Positions 34,097 to 45,151 of a stretch of DNA of 64,000 bases are shown in pieces. Source of the DNA: Blastococcus sp. TBT05-19 (GTDB lineage: Bacteria > Actinomycetota > Actinomycetes > Mycobacteriales > Geodermatophilaceae); the NCBI RefSeq assembly GCF_003319095.1, contig NZ_QOHI01000002.1, positions 124,001 to 188,000 of the forward strand. Direction: 5' to 3'. A program made the translations under genes and the position numbers. Numbering within the stretch: position 1 is the stretch's first letter; each line of letters opens with the position of its first letter. A model generated the notes under the pieces. The model did not search any database. It was not told the DNA's origin and saw only the letters and a program-made list of their open reading frames with translations.

Positions 34097-34563
34097 GCGA
34101 CCCGCAGCAGAGCACGCCCGCCGAGCAGGCCACCACCCCGACGGTGAGCACCGCCCCCGCGAGCGCACCGAAGCACCGCTGGGTGTCCTCGATCCCCTCG
34201 CACCTGGGGCGGGCCCGCACCTCCACCGTCGCGCTCGGCGTGCTGTTCCTCGGCATCTTCTTCCTCTACCTGCAGGTGAAGCCGCCCGCTCCCGGCACCC
34301 CGGCCACCGGGAACACCTCGGTGGAGGAGCCCGCCGCGCCGACTCCCCCGCCGACGACGCCGCCGACGACGACCGAGCCGGAGCCGACGCCCGAGGACGA
34401 CGCCCCCACCACGACGCCGCCGCGCACGACCGCGCCGACCACCCGGACGCCCGCTCCCACGACGGAGCCGGAGCCGACGGAGGAGCCCGAGGTGCCCGCA
34501 CCGACGTCGGCGCCGGGTTCCCCGGGCGGGAGCGCCCCGACCACCGTCAGCCCGCCCGGCTGA
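34093..34563 (+). CDS. Single-TM Pro/Thr-rich protein coupled to the MscS channel
   Basis: A 156-residue protein with one membrane helix (about 45-62, STVALGVLFLGIFFLYLQV) and an outer tail made of Pro, Thr and Glu, with repeats such as TTPPTTTEPEP and TEPEPTEEPE. The tail is low-complexity and probably glycosylated or wall-spanning. Its ATGA overlap with the mscS gene suggests a shared role in the envelope, perhaps as an accessory subunit; that is inference. Confidence 0.75.
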   Translation: MSDPQQSTPAEQATTPTVSTAPASAPKHRWVSSIPSHLGRARTSTVALGVLFLGIFFLYLQVKPPAPGTPATGNTSVEEPAAPTPPPTTPPTTTEPEPTPEDDAPTTTPPRTTAPTTRTPAPTTEPEPTEEPEVPAPTSAPGSPGGSAPTTVSPPG

Positions 34564-34566
34564 GGA

Positions 34567-35595
34567 TCAGAACCGGGTGACGACGGCGATGCCCGGCTGC
34601 CGGCCCACCTCGGCCAGCGCCGCGCCGGCGTCGTCGAGCGCGAGCTCCCGGGTGATCAGCCGGCGCGGGTCGAGCCGGCCGGCGGCGATCAGGCCGAGCA
34701 GCTCGGGGTAGGCGTGCGCGGCCATGCCGTGGCTGCCCAGCACCTGCAGCTCCAGGGCGATCACCCGCTCCATCGGCACCGCGGCCCGGCCCTGCTCCGG
34801 CGGCAGCAGACCCACCTGCACGTGCCGCCCGCGCGGGCGCAGCCCGAGGATCGAGTTCGCGCAGGTGGCCGGCGCGCCCAGGGCGTCGAGGGAGACGTGC
34901 GCGCCGCCGCCGGTCAGCTCCAGGACGGCGGCCGGCACGTCGCCGGCGCCGTCCACCGCGTGCTCGGCGCCCAGGGCGCGGGCGAGCTCGAGCGCGCCGG
35001 GGGCGACGTCGACGGCGACGACGCGGGCCCCCGCCGCCGCGGCGATCTGCACGGCGGAGAGGCCGACGCCGCCGCAGCCGTGCACCGCCACCCACTCCCC
35101 CGGCCGCACCCGGCCGATGGCGACGACCGCCCGGAACGCCGTGGCGTACCGGCAGCCGAGGGCCGCCGCGGTGGCGAGGTCGAGCTCCTCCGGCACCGCG
35201 ACCAGGTTGACGTCCGCGGCGTCGAGCGCCACGTACTCCGCCAGCGAGCCCCAGTGCGTGAAGCCCGGCTGGGTCTGCCGGGCGCACACCTGGTGCTCCC
35301 CGGCCGCGCACTGCGCGCAGCGCCCGCAGGCGTTGACGAACGGGACGGTCACCCGGTCCCCGACCCGCCAGTTCGCCACCCCGGCGCCGACCGCGGCCAC
35401 CGTGCCGGCCAGCTCGTGCCCGGGCACGTGCGGCAGGACGACGTCGGCGTCGTGCCCCTGCCAGGCGTGCCAGTCGCTGCGGCAGATGCCGCTGGCACCG
35501 ACCCGGACCACCACACCGCCGGGGCGGGGCTCGGGGTCGGGGACGTCGCGGACCAGGAGCGGGCCGCCGAAGGACTCGTGGAGGAGTGCGCGCAC
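34567..35595 (-). CDS. Zinc-dependent alcohol dehydrogenase
   Basis: A 342-residue MDR-family NAD(P) enzyme. Catalytic-zinc ligands Cys and His in GASGICRSDWHAWQGH and GHELAGTVAAVGAGV (His-Glu), structural zinc Cys set CGRCAQCAAGEHQVC, Rossmann motif HGCGGVGLSAVQIAAAAGA. The substrate is unknown. GTG 35595 begins VRALLHESFGG, the usual opening; an upstream ATG would add 16 residues but overlap the promoter and riboswitch of the met operon. The 34564-34566 gap leaves it convergent with the Pro/Thr-rich gene. Confidence 0.92.
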   Translation of the reverse strand: MRALLHESFGGPLLVRDVPDPEPRPGGVVVRVGASGICRSDWHAWQGHDADVVLPHVPGHELAGTVAAVGAGVANWRVGDRVTVPFVNACGRCAQCAAGEHQVCARQTQPGFTHWGSLAEYVALDAADVNLVAVPEELDLATAAALGCRYATAFRAVVAIGRVRPGEWVAVHGCGGVGLSAVQIAAAAGARVVAVDVAPGALELARALGAEHAVDGAGDVPAAVLELTGGGAHVSLDALGAPATCANSILGLRPRGRHVQVGLLPPEQGRAAVPMERVIALELQVLGSHGMAAHAYPELLGLIAAGRLDPRRLITRELALDDAGAALAEVGRQPGIAVVTRF

Positions 35596-35628
35596 GGCCC
35601 CAGCCTGCCCTGGCCGATGGGACTGATG

Positions 35629-35657
35629 TTTCACGTGGGACACCGCGCCCCTATAGT
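35629..35657 (+). promoter_or_regulatory. Promoter of the metY operon
   Basis: A -35 TTTCAC (35629-35634) and -10 TATAGT (35652-35657) separated by 17 nt. The start of transcription would be near 35664, at the first base pair of the riboswitch stem, which supports the assignment. Confidence 0.65.
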
Positions 35658-35661
35658 CGGC

Positions 35662-35775
35662 CGTGGCTCACGAGAGGCAGCGACAAGCACCTGGCTGGCT
35701 GCCCGGCAACCTCAACTCCGTCTGAGGTGCTCCAGGGGAAGAGCCGGCCGGTCGGCGTCCGCCGTCGGGCAAGGA
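35662..35775 (+). promoter_or_regulatory. SAM-responsive riboswitch (SAM-IV/SAM-I-related) before metY
   Basis: The leader reads GGCTCACGAGAGGCAGCGAC, then GGCTGCCCGGCAACCTC and GAGGTGCTCCAGGGGAAGAG. P1 is GGCTC (35665-35669)/GAGCC (35741-35745). The CAGCGAC and CCCGGCAACC elements are the conserved core of SAM-IV aptamers known from Actinomycetales, followed by a further hairpin (GGCGTCCGCC). It lies directly before an O-acetylhomoserine sulfhydrylase gene, as expected. The translated start follows about 50 nt later, so control may be over translation or termination. Confidence 0.88.
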
Positions 35776-35825
35776 CGGAGTTCCTGCGCGCCGCGGGATC
35801 TCCCGCGAGCGATAGGAGACGGCGC

Positions 35826-37118
35826 ATGACCGACCCGCAGAGCTGGAGCTTCGAGACCCGGCAGATCCACGCCGGCACGAGCCCGGACCCCGCCACCGGG
35901 GCCCGCGCCCTGCCGATCTACGCCACCACCGCGTACCAGTTCCGCGACAGCAAGCACGCCGCGGACCTCTTCGCGCTGGCCGAGATGGGCAACATCTACA
36001 CGCGGATCATGAACCCGACGCAGGATGCGCTGGAGCAGCGCGTGGCCTCGCTCGAGGGCGGCGTCGCGGCGCTCGCGGTGGCCAGCGGCCAGTCGGCCAC
36101 CACGCTGGCGATCCTCAACATCGCCGAGGCCGGCGACCACGTCGTCGCCTCCGCCTCGCTGTACGGCGGCACCTACAACCTGCTGCACCACTCGCTGCCC
36201 AAGCTCGGCGTCACGGTGTCCTTCGTCGAGGACCCCGACGACCCGGAGAACTGGCAGCGCCTGGTGCAGGACAACACCAAGGCGTTCTTCGGCGAGACGA
36301 TCGGCAACCCCAAGGGCGACATCCTCGACATCGAGACCGTCGCCGGGGTCGCGCACCGCAACGGCGTCCCGCTGATCGTCGACAACACCATCGCCACGCC
36401 GTTCCTGATCCGGCCGCTGGAGTTCGGTGCCGACGTCGTCGTGCACTCGGCCACCAAGTACCTGGGCGGCCACGGCACGGCGATCGCCGGCATCATCGTG
36501 GACGGCGGCGGCTTCGACTGGGCCGGCGGGAAGTTCCCCGGCTTCACCACGCCGGACCCGACGTACCACGGCGTCGTCTACAAGGACCTCGGCGCGCCGG
36601 CCTACGCGCTCAAGGCCCGCGTGCAGCTGCTGCGCGACCTCGGTCCGTCGATCTCGCCGTTCAACGCCTTCCTGGTGGTGCAGGGCATCGAGACGCTGTC
36701 GCTGCGCATGGAGCGGCACGTGCAGAACGCCACGCGGGTGGCGGAGTTCCTGGAGGCGCACGACGCCGTCGACCGGGTGAACTACCCGGCGCTGGAGTCC
36801 TCCCCGTGGCACGCCGCGCAGCAGAAGTACGCGCCGAAGGGCTCGGGCGCGGTGCTGACCTTCGAGCTGCACGGTGGCCGCGAGGCCGGTCAGCGCTTCG
36901 TCGAGGCCCTCGAGCTGCACAGCCACGTGGCCAACATCGGCGACGTCCGCAGCCTGGTCATCCACCCCGCGTCGACGACGCACTCGCAGCTGACCCCCGA
37001 GGAGCAGCTGACGACCGGCGTCACCCCGGGCCTGGTGCGCCTGGCCGTCGGCCTGGAGGGCATCGAGGACATCCTCGCCGACCTCGAGGCCGGTTTCCGC
37101 GCGGCGAAGTCCGCCTGA
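35826..37118 (+). CDS. metY: O-acetylhomoserine sulfhydrylase (aminocarboxypropyltransferase)
   Basis: A 430-residue Cys/Met-metabolism PLP enzyme that makes homocysteine from O-acetylhomoserine and sulfide. Opening SFETRQIHAGTSPDPATGAR and PLP lysine in VVHSATKYLGGHG, with SxSTTTH-type closing segment VIHPASTTHSQLT, fit MetY rather than MetB/MetC (which are shorter, about 390 residues). ATG 35826 follows AGGAG and lies downstream of a SAM riboswitch. metX starts 4 nt after the stop, making an operon that supplies methionine. Confidence 0.95.
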   Translation: MTDPQSWSFETRQIHAGTSPDPATGARALPIYATTAYQFRDSKHAADLFALAEMGNIYTRIMNPTQDALEQRVASLEGGVAALAVASGQSATTLAILNIAEAGDHVVASASLYGGTYNLLHHSLPKLGVTVSFVEDPDDPENWQRLVQDNTKAFFGETIGNPKGDILDIETVAGVAHRNGVPLIVDNTIATPFLIRPLEFGADVVVHSATKYLGGHGTAIAGIIVDGGGFDWAGGKFPGFTTPDPTYHGVVYKDLGAPAYALKARVQLLRDLGPSISPFNAFLVVQGIETLSLRMERHVQNATRVAEFLEAHDAVDRVNYPALESSPWHAAQQKYAPKGSGAVLTFELHGGREAGQRFVEALELHSHVANIGDVRSLVIHPASTTHSQLTPEEQLTTGVTPGLVRLAVGLEGIEDILADLEAGFRAAKSA

Positions 37119-37122
37119 GCCG

Positions 37123-38166
37123 GTGGCCGGGTGGGTCGAGGGGGATCCGGTGGGCGACCGCCGGTTCCTCGACCTGCCCGGCCCCTTCGCCCTCGACCGG
37201 GGCGGCGAGCTGCCGGGGGTCCGGGTCGCCTACGAGACGTGGGGGACGCTCGCGGCCGACGGCGGGAACGCGGTGCTGGTCGAGCACGCGCTGACCGGTG
37301 ACAGCCACGTCGTCGGCGGCACGGGACCCGGTCACCCCACGCCGGGCTGGTGGAGCGGGATCGTCGGCCCCGGCGCAGCGCTCGACCCCGACCGCTGGTT
37401 CGTCGTCTGCGCCAACGTCCTCGGCGGCTGCCAGGGGACGACCGGCCCGTCCTCGGCCGCGCCCGACGGCCGCCCGTGGGGGCCCCGGTTCCCGGAGATC
37501 ACCGTGGGCGACCAGGTCCGCGTCGAGGCGGCCCTCGCCGACGCGCTGGGCATCGAGCGCTGGGCCTGCGTCGCCGGCGGGTCGATGGGCGGCATGCGGG
37601 CGCTCGAGTGGGCCGTCGCCGAGCCCGACCGGGTGGCCGCGGTGTTCTTCCTCGCCTCGGCCGCCGTCGCCTCGGCCGACCAGATCGGCACCCAGACGAC
37701 CCAGCAGGCCGCGATCCGGTCCGACCCCGTGAACGGTCTCGGCATCGCGCGGCGCATCGCGCACCTCACCTACCGCAGCGCGCTCGAGCTGGGCGCTCGC
37801 TTCGGCAACCAGGTGCAGCCCGACGGCCGCTACGCCGTCGCCTCCTACCTCGACCACCACGCCGACAAGCTGGCCGCGCGGTTCGACGCCGGCAGCTACG
37901 TCGTGCTCACCGAGGCGATGAACAGCTGGGACGTCGGCCGCGGCCGCGGCGGGGTGGAGGCTGCGCTGGGCCGGGTGACCGCCCGCGCGCTGGTCGCCGG
38001 CGTCGACACCGACCGGCTGTACCCGCCCGAGCAGCAGCAGCGCGTGGCCGACGCGCTCGGCGTGCCGCTGCGGCTGATCGCCTCGCCGTACGGGCACGAC
38101 GGCTTCCTCATCGAGACCGTTGCCGTGGACGCGCTGCTGCGCGAGCTGCTCGACCGGCGGGACTGA
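37123..38166 (+). CDS. metX: Homoserine O-acetyltransferase
   Basis: A 347-residue alpha/beta-hydrolase-fold acyltransferase; it acetylates homoserine with acetyl-CoA to feed MetY. The nucleophile elbow is GGSMGGMRALEW, with oxyanion segment NVLGGCQGTTGPSS and the Asp/His pair near VDTDRLYPPEQQ and YGHDGFLIE. It is 4 nt downstream of metY and 4 nt upstream of the aldolase-like gene. GTG 37123 is the start. The pair metY-metX under one riboswitch is a standard actinobacterial arrangement. Confidence 0.95.
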   Translation: MAGWVEGDPVGDRRFLDLPGPFALDRGGELPGVRVAYETWGTLAADGGNAVLVEHALTGDSHVVGGTGPGHPTPGWWSGIVGPGAALDPDRWFVVCANVLGGCQGTTGPSSAAPDGRPWGPRFPEITVGDQVRVEAALADALGIERWACVAGGSMGGMRALEWAVAEPDRVAAVFFLASAAVASADQIGTQTTQQAAIRSDPVNGLGIARRIAHLTYRSALELGARFGNQVQPDGRYAVASYLDHHADKLAARFDAGSYVVLTEAMNSWDVGRGRGGVEAALGRVTARALVAGVDTDRLYPPEQQQRVADALGVPLRLIASPYGHDGFLIETVAVDALLRELLDRRD

Positions 38167-38170
38167 GCGC

Positions 38171-39238
38171 GTGGACGACGACCTCCTCGCGCTGCGCGCC
38201 GGCTGCGACCGCTCGCTGACCGGGCACGGCGAGTGGCGTCCGGAGACCCTGCTGGCCGCGATCCCGGCGGACACGGCTCCCGACCGCTACGGCGACGGCG
38301 GCGTGGTCGCCGAGCTGGGGGCCGAGGTCGCCGAGGTGCTCGGCAAGCCCGCCGCGGTCTACCTGCCCAGCGGCGTCATGGCCCAGCAGGCGGCGCTGCG
38401 CGTGCACGCCGACCGCCGCGCCCGGCGCACCGTCGTCTGCCACTCCGAGAGCCACCTGATCCGGCACGAGGAGCAGGCCTTCGAGCGGCTGCACGGCATG
38501 GTGCTGCGGCCGGCCGGCGAGCGGTACCGGCTGCTGCTGCGCGCCGACCTCGACGCCGTCGCCGAGCAGCCCGCCGCGCTGCTCGTGGAGCTCCCCCAGC
38601 GCGACCTCGGCGGTCAGCTCCCCTCCTGGCCGGACCTCGTCGAGCAGGTGGGCTGGGCGCGGCAGCGCGGGGCCGCCGCGCACCTCGACGGCGCCCGGCT
38701 GTGGGAGGCCTCGGCCGGCTACGACCGCTCCCCCGCCGACATCGCCGCGCTCTTCGACACCGTGTACGTGAGCTTCTACAAGGGGCTGGGCGCGCTGGCC
38801 GGCTGCTGCCTCGCCGGCCCGGACGACGTCGTCGCGGAGGTGCGCGAGTGGCGGCGCCGCCTGGGCGGCACGCTGTTCGGCATGTGGCCGGGAGCGGCGT
38901 CCGCGCTGGTCGGCCTGCGCAGCCGGTTGCCGCTGATGCCGGCCTACCTGGAGCGGGCCCGCGAGATCGCCGACGCCGTGCGGGAGCTGCCCGGCGTCAC
39001 CGTCGTCCCCGATCCGCCGCAGACGCCGATGCTGCACCTGCTGCTGCGCACCACCCCCGAGGCGTTCACCGCCGCCGCCCGCCGGCTGGCCGAGGACGGG
39101 CTGTGGACCTGGGCCCGGGCGATGCGCACCGGCGACCCCGGCGCCGTGCGGGTGGAGCTGCCGGTCGGCGACGCGACGCTGGCCCTGACCCTCGGCGAGA
39201 TCCGGGCCGCGATCGCCGCGCTGGCGAGCCGGCCCTAG
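38171..39238 (+). CDS. Threonine aldolase / beta-eliminating lyase family
   Basis: A 355-residue fold-type I PLP enzyme resembling low-specificity threonine aldolases. It has DGARLWEASAGYDRS (PLP ring contact) and the lysine in VSFYKGLGALAGC, with conserved RHEEQAF and RYGDGGVVAELGAEVAEVLG. It may act on L-threonine or another beta-hydroxy amino acid; glycine/threonine turnover near Met synthesis would make sense but is inferred. Third gene of the riboswitch-led operon. Its stop overlaps that of the convergent gamma carbonic anhydrase (CTAG, 39235-39238). Confidence 0.85.
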   Translation: MDDDLLALRAGCDRSLTGHGEWRPETLLAAIPADTAPDRYGDGGVVAELGAEVAEVLGKPAAVYLPSGVMAQQAALRVHADRRARRTVVCHSESHLIRHEEQAFERLHGMVLRPAGERYRLLLRADLDAVAEQPAALLVELPQRDLGGQLPSWPDLVEQVGWARQRGAAAHLDGARLWEASAGYDRSPADIAALFDTVYVSFYKGLGALAGCCLAGPDDVVAEVREWRRRLGGTLFGMWPGAASALVGLRSRLPLMPAYLERAREIADAVRELPGVTVVPDPPQTPMLHLLLRTTPEAFTAAARRLAEDGLWTWARAMRTGDPGAVRVELPVGDATLALTLGEIRAAIAALASRP

Positions 39239-39759
39239 AGGCGGCGCACGGCCCGGGCGGAGTCCAGCCGGTCGGTGTAGCTGATGGCGTTGCCCTGGAT
39301 GTGCAGCTGGTCGTCGTCGGTCGCCTCGCGCAGCACCTTGGCCGGCACGCCCGCGATCAGCGAACGGGGCGGGAAGACCTTGCCCTGGGTGACGACCGCA
39401 CCCGCGGCGACGATCGAGCCCGAGCCGATGTGCGCACCGTTCATCACGATGCTGCCCATGCCCACGAGCACGTCGTCGTCGATGCGGCAGCCGTGCAGCA
39501 CCACGCGGTGGCCGACCGAGACCCGCTCCCCGACGACGAGCGGGAAGCCCGGGTCGGAGTGCAGGGTGCTGCCGTCCTGGATGTTGGAGTCGGCGCCGAT
39601 CTCGATCACCTCGGCGTCGGCGCGGGCCACGGCGCCGTACCAGATGCTCGACCGCGGCCCCATCGTCACCGCGCCCACCACCACCGCCGTCGGTGCGACG
39701 AAGGCGGAGTCGTCGATCTGCGGGCTGCCGTACTCGAGGGCACCGATGAAGTTGTCCAC
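39235..39759 (-). CDS. Gamma carbonic anhydrase-like hexapeptide protein
   Basis: A 174-residue left-handed beta-helix with hexapeptide repeats (VVVGAVTMGPRSSIWYGAVA, then VLHGCRIDDDVLVGMGSIVM). The three zinc-ligand His positions of the gamma class appear as His67 in STLHSDPG, His84 in GHRVVLHGC and His89. The family includes real carbonic anhydrases and acyltransferase-like paralogues (YrdA/PaaY). GTG 39759. It is transcribed after glutamate dehydrogenase with 9 nt between them. Confidence 0.85.
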   Translation of the reverse strand: MDNFIGALEYGSPQIDDSAFVAPTAVVVGAVTMGPRSSIWYGAVARADAEVIEIGADSNIQDGSTLHSDPGFPLVVGERVSVGHRVVLHGCRIDDDVLVGMGSIVMNGAHIGSGSIVAAGAVVTQGKVFPPRSLIAGVPAKVLREATDDDQLHIQGNAISYTDRLDSARAVRRL

Positions 39760-39768
39760 CCGCCGAAC

Positions 39769-42051
<2,283 letters not shown>

Positions 42052-42071
<20 letters not shown>

Positions 42072-42792
42072 CGGGCTCCTCGGTGACGTCCTCGGACTCG
42101 GCGACCAGGTGGTCGACGACGTTGAACGAGGTCAGGTGCAGCGTGCCGTCGGCGTCCGCGTCGTAGCGGGTGAGGGAGGTGTTGGCCACCTGCTCGCGCC
42201 TGTCCTCGTCGAGCAGTTCCTGCTCGGTGAGCTCCTCCAGCACGTAGCGGAACACCATCACGACCGCCTGGTGGGCGACGACGAGCAGGCGGTGGCCGTC
42301 GTGCCGCAGCGCCTCGGTGGCCAGCAGGCTGCGGATGCGCAGCGCCACGTCGGCCCAGCTCTCGCCGCCCGGCGGGCGGTAGTAGAACTTGCCCAGCAGG
42401 TCCCGCCGCCGGGCCTCGTCGGGGAACTGCTCGCGGATGCCGGCACCGGTCATGCCGTCGAAGGCGCCGAAGTCGCGCTCGCGAAGCCGCTCGTCGACGC
42501 GCACGCGCAGGTCGAGTCCGGCGGTGGACAGCTGCGCGGTGCTCAGCGCCCGGGTGAACGGCGAGCTGATGACGGCGGTCGGGCGCTCGTCGTCGGGCAG
42601 CGAGGCGAGGTGGCGGCCGAGCGCCTCGGCCTGGCCCCGTCCGGTGTCGGAGAGGGGGACGTCGGGATCGCGGACGTCCAGCTCGAGGCGGCCGGCGCCG
42701 TCGGCGTGCGCGCGGGCATCGGCGACGTTCCCGATGCTCTCGCCGTGGCGCACCAGCCAGATCGACGCCGGTCCCGGTCCCCTGTCGCTCAC
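42052..42792 (-). CDS. Histidine phosphatase family protein
   Basis: A 246-residue phosphoglycerate mutase-like phosphatase. Seen: catalytic RHG motif LVRHGESIGN at about residues 13-22, PFTRALSTA, the acidic GAFDGMT segment, and the second catalytic His in LLVVAHQAVVM. The substrate is unknown; the family includes sugar-phosphate and broad-specificity phosphatases. GTG 42792 is chosen as the fold begins about 10 residues in. It shares 20 nt with the nnrD gene. Confidence 0.88.
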
Positions 42793-42856
42793 CCGGACGC
42801 CGGTAGCCGCGACGTCGCCGCGCGAAACCGTCACTCCTCCGGAGCAGGATCGGGGC

Positions 42857-43426
42857 GTGACCGAGCCCACCGACCTGCCCGTGCTGCCGTTCGCCGACCA
42901 GGCCGCTCTGGAGGCGTGGCTGGAGGAGCACGGCGCGACCGCCCCGGGCCTCTACGTGAAGATCGCGAAGAAGGGCACGGGGGTGCCCTCGGTCGACTGG
43001 GCCGGGATGGTCGAGGTGCTGCTGTGCTTCGGCTGGATCGACGACCGGGCCAACCGGATCGACGACGCCTGGTACGTGCAGCGGATCACGCCACGGCGGC
43101 CGCGCAGCGTGTGGTCGCTGAAGAACGTGGAGACCGTGGCGCGGCTGATCGCGGAGGGCCGGATGCGTCCGGCCGGGCTCGCGGCGGTCGAGGCGGCGAA
43201 GGCCGACGGGCGCTGGGAGCGCGCCTACGCCGGCCCGGCCACCATCACGGTGCCCGACGACCTGGCCGCGGCCCTGGACGCGTCGCCGCGGGCGCGCGCG
43301 GCGTTCGACGCGCTCGGCAGCGGTGATCGCTACTCGGTCCTCTGGCGGGTGCAGACGGCGGCGACCGCCGCCACGCGGGCGAAGCGGATCGCCGCCGCGG
43401 TGCGGTCGCTGGAGGTCAGCCCGTGA
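42857..43426 (+). CDS. YdeI/OmpD-associated family protein
   Basis: A 189-residue protein with the family pattern LEAWLEEHGATAPGLYVKIA, KGTGVPSVDWAGMVEVLLCF, GWIDDRANRIDDAWYVQRIT and PRRPRSVWSLKNVETVARLI. Homologues are linked to peptide-antibiotic resistance in a few bacteria; role here unknown. GTG 42857. It is convergent with the NlpC/P60 gene, overlapping it by 11 nt. Confidence 0.85.
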   Translation: MTEPTDLPVLPFADQAALEAWLEEHGATAPGLYVKIAKKGTGVPSVDWAGMVEVLLCFGWIDDRANRIDDAWYVQRITPRRPRSVWSLKNVETVARLIAEGRMRPAGLAAVEAAKADGRWERAYAGPATITVPDDLAAALDASPRARAAFDALGSGDRYSVLWRVQTAATAATRAKRIAAAVRSLEVSP

Positions 43427-44441
43427 GGCGGACGCCGAACCGGAAGCCGCCCTGGTCGACCGTGGTGACCGACAGCGGCGTGCCGTAGGTGCGCGCGTGC
43501 ACGATCTGGCCGTTGCCGATGTAGAGGGCTACGTGGCTGATCGGCGTGTAGTAGAAGACCAGGTCGCCGGGCTGGAGCTCGCCGCGGCCGACCTGGCGGC
43601 CGATCTGCGACTGAGCCCGGCTGCTGCGCGGCAGGGTGACCCCGGCGGCGGCGTAGGCGTAGGACGTGAGGCCCGAGCAGTCGAAGGCGCTCGGCCCGGA
43701 AGCGCCCATCCGGTAGGGCAGCCCGACCTTGGAGAGCGCGACCTCGATGGCGGTCGCCGCGGCACCGTTCGGGGCGACCGGGAGGTCGGAGGCGTCGGGG
43801 GTGGCCAGCGTGGGACCGGCGACCAGCGTGGAGACGCGGTCCTGCTCGGCGGCCGAGAGGCGGGCGAGGTCCGACTGGTACTCGGCGGCGCGACGCTCGA
43901 CCTCGGCGTGCTGCGCCTCCAGCTGATCGAGGCTGGCCTGCGCGTCCGCGGCGGCCTGGTCGGCGGCGACCTGCGCCTGCTCGGCGGCGGAGCGCGCCGC
44001 GGCCACCTCGGCGATGACGCTGTTGGTGTGCGCGGCGATCATGTCCAGCGTCGCCATCTGCTGCACCAGGTCCTCGGGGGAGTCGCTGACGAGGAACGTT
44101 GCGACGCGGGACTCCTGCTCGTAGAAGGTGCTCTTCGCGATGGCCCGGATCTGGGGCTCGTGGACGGCGAGGGCCTGACGGGCCGCCTCGGCCTGCGCGG
44201 CCGCGGTGGCGGCGGTGTCCTGCTGGGCGGCGACGATGTCCTCCGCCTCGTGCACCTGCGCCTCGATCACGGTGAGCTGCTGTGCCGCCTTGGCGACCAG
44301 CTCGGCGGCCTCGGCCGCGTCGGCCGGGGCGGCGGTGGCCGCCGTGGGGGTCAGCGTCGCCGTCGCAGCCGCCATCAGAGCGGCGCCGACCGCGAGGACG
44401 GCACGCGGGCGACGACGGGTGGTCCTGCGCTGCGACTGCAC
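43416..44441 (-). CDS. Secreted NlpC/P60 peptidoglycan endopeptidase (RipA-like)
   Basis: 341 residues. Signal peptide (RRR, then hydrophobic 14-37, cleavage near AAPADA). Residues 40-205 are a long coiled coil that may regulate or anchor the enzyme. The C-terminal NlpC/P60 domain has catalytic Cys255 in AFDCSGLTSYAYAAAG, the first His in SHVALYIG and the third His in IVHARTYG. It cleaves stem-peptide bonds of peptidoglycan and would act in cell division. The GTG start at 44441 is behind GGAGG. Confidence 0.95.
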   Translation of the reverse strand: MQSQRRTTRRRPRAVLAVGAALMAAATATLTPTAATAAPADAAEAAELVAKAAQQLTVIEAQVHEAEDIVAAQQDTAATAAAQAEAARQALAVHEPQIRAIAKSTFYEQESRVATFLVSDSPEDLVQQMATLDMIAAHTNSVIAEVAAARSAAEQAQVAADQAAADAQASLDQLEAQHAEVERRAAEYQSDLARLSAAEQDRVSTLVAGPTLATPDASDLPVAPNGAAATAIEVALSKVGLPYRMGASGPSAFDCSGLTSYAYAAAGVTLPRSSRAQSQIGRQVGRGELQPGDLVFYYTPISHVALYIGNGQIVHARTYGTPLSVTTVDQGGFRFGVRLTG

Positions 44442-44620
44442 CGTGGCCTCCGATCACCTGCGCCGGGCCCGGGGAAGGGGCCTCAACCATGCGCGTCAGC
44501 ACGGACCGTAGGGAGGCGGTGTCGACAAGTAGTGGTCGGCGCGCCCAACGCAAGACCTGCGGCGACCTCTTCTGCCTCACGCGTCACAGGAAGCAGCGGG
44601 CGCCCCGCGCGGGGGCGGGC

Positions 44621-45112
44621 TCAGCGGACGCGGGGGCCCCGGGCGGTCCCGTCGGGCCGGCGGTCGGGCGCGAGCGGGACGAGACGGTCGGCGAGCGCAC
44701 CGGTGACGAACGAGTAGACGGCCTTGTGGCCGACGTCGACGACCTGGTCGCGCCGGGACCAGGTCCAGGGCGGCGCACCGACGCCGGTGACGTTCTCCAG
44801 GGTCTGATCGGTGGCCAGCCGCACCGAGGTGTGCCAGGCCGAGGCCCGCCAGCCGCGGAGGCCCGAGGCGGCCCAGATGCCGCGGAGGGCACCGACGGCG
44901 GCGCCGGTGCCCCAGTGCATGAGGTGGTTGCGCACCGGCGGCCGGGCCGAGCCCGGGAGCCGGCGGCCGGTGGTGAGGGCGGTGAGCGTGCGCGCGGGCA
45001 CGTAGCTGTCGGGACGCCCGGTGACGGCCTGCTCGGCCTTCTCGCCGATCGTCATCGCAGCGACACCGGCAACCCCGGCGAGAGCACCCCTCAGGGCAGC
45101 GCGTCCCAGCAT
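44621..45112 (-). CDS. Conserved hypothetical membrane-associated protein
   Basis: A 163-residue protein with two Gly/Ala-rich hydrophobic segments: residues 7-22 (LRGALAGVAGVAAMTIGE) and around 67-80 (MHWGTGAAVGALRGI). It has conserved-looking GRPDSYVPARTL and HLMHWGTGAAVGALRGIWAA segments, similar to small actinobacterial proteins of unknown function. ATG 45112 lacks a strong ribosome binding site. No function can be assigned. Confidence 0.6.
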   Translation of the reverse strand: MLGRAALRGALAGVAGVAAMTIGEKAEQAVTGRPDSYVPARTLTALTTGRRLPGSARPPVRNHLMHWGTGAAVGALRGIWAASGLRGWRASAWHTSVRLATDQTLENVTGVGAPPWTWSRRDQVVDVGHKAVYSFVTGALADRLVPLAPDRRPDGTARGPRVR

Positions 45113-45151
45113 GGAACGCGCCTACCCCGCAGGCGAGGCGATGGAACCGGC

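Noticed and set aside
44442..44577. ydaO-type (cyclic di-AMP) riboswitch upstream of the NlpC/P60 gene
   Set aside because: These precede many actinobacterial cell-wall hydrolase genes, but I could not find the conserved GGGTGAATCC-type core in the leader.
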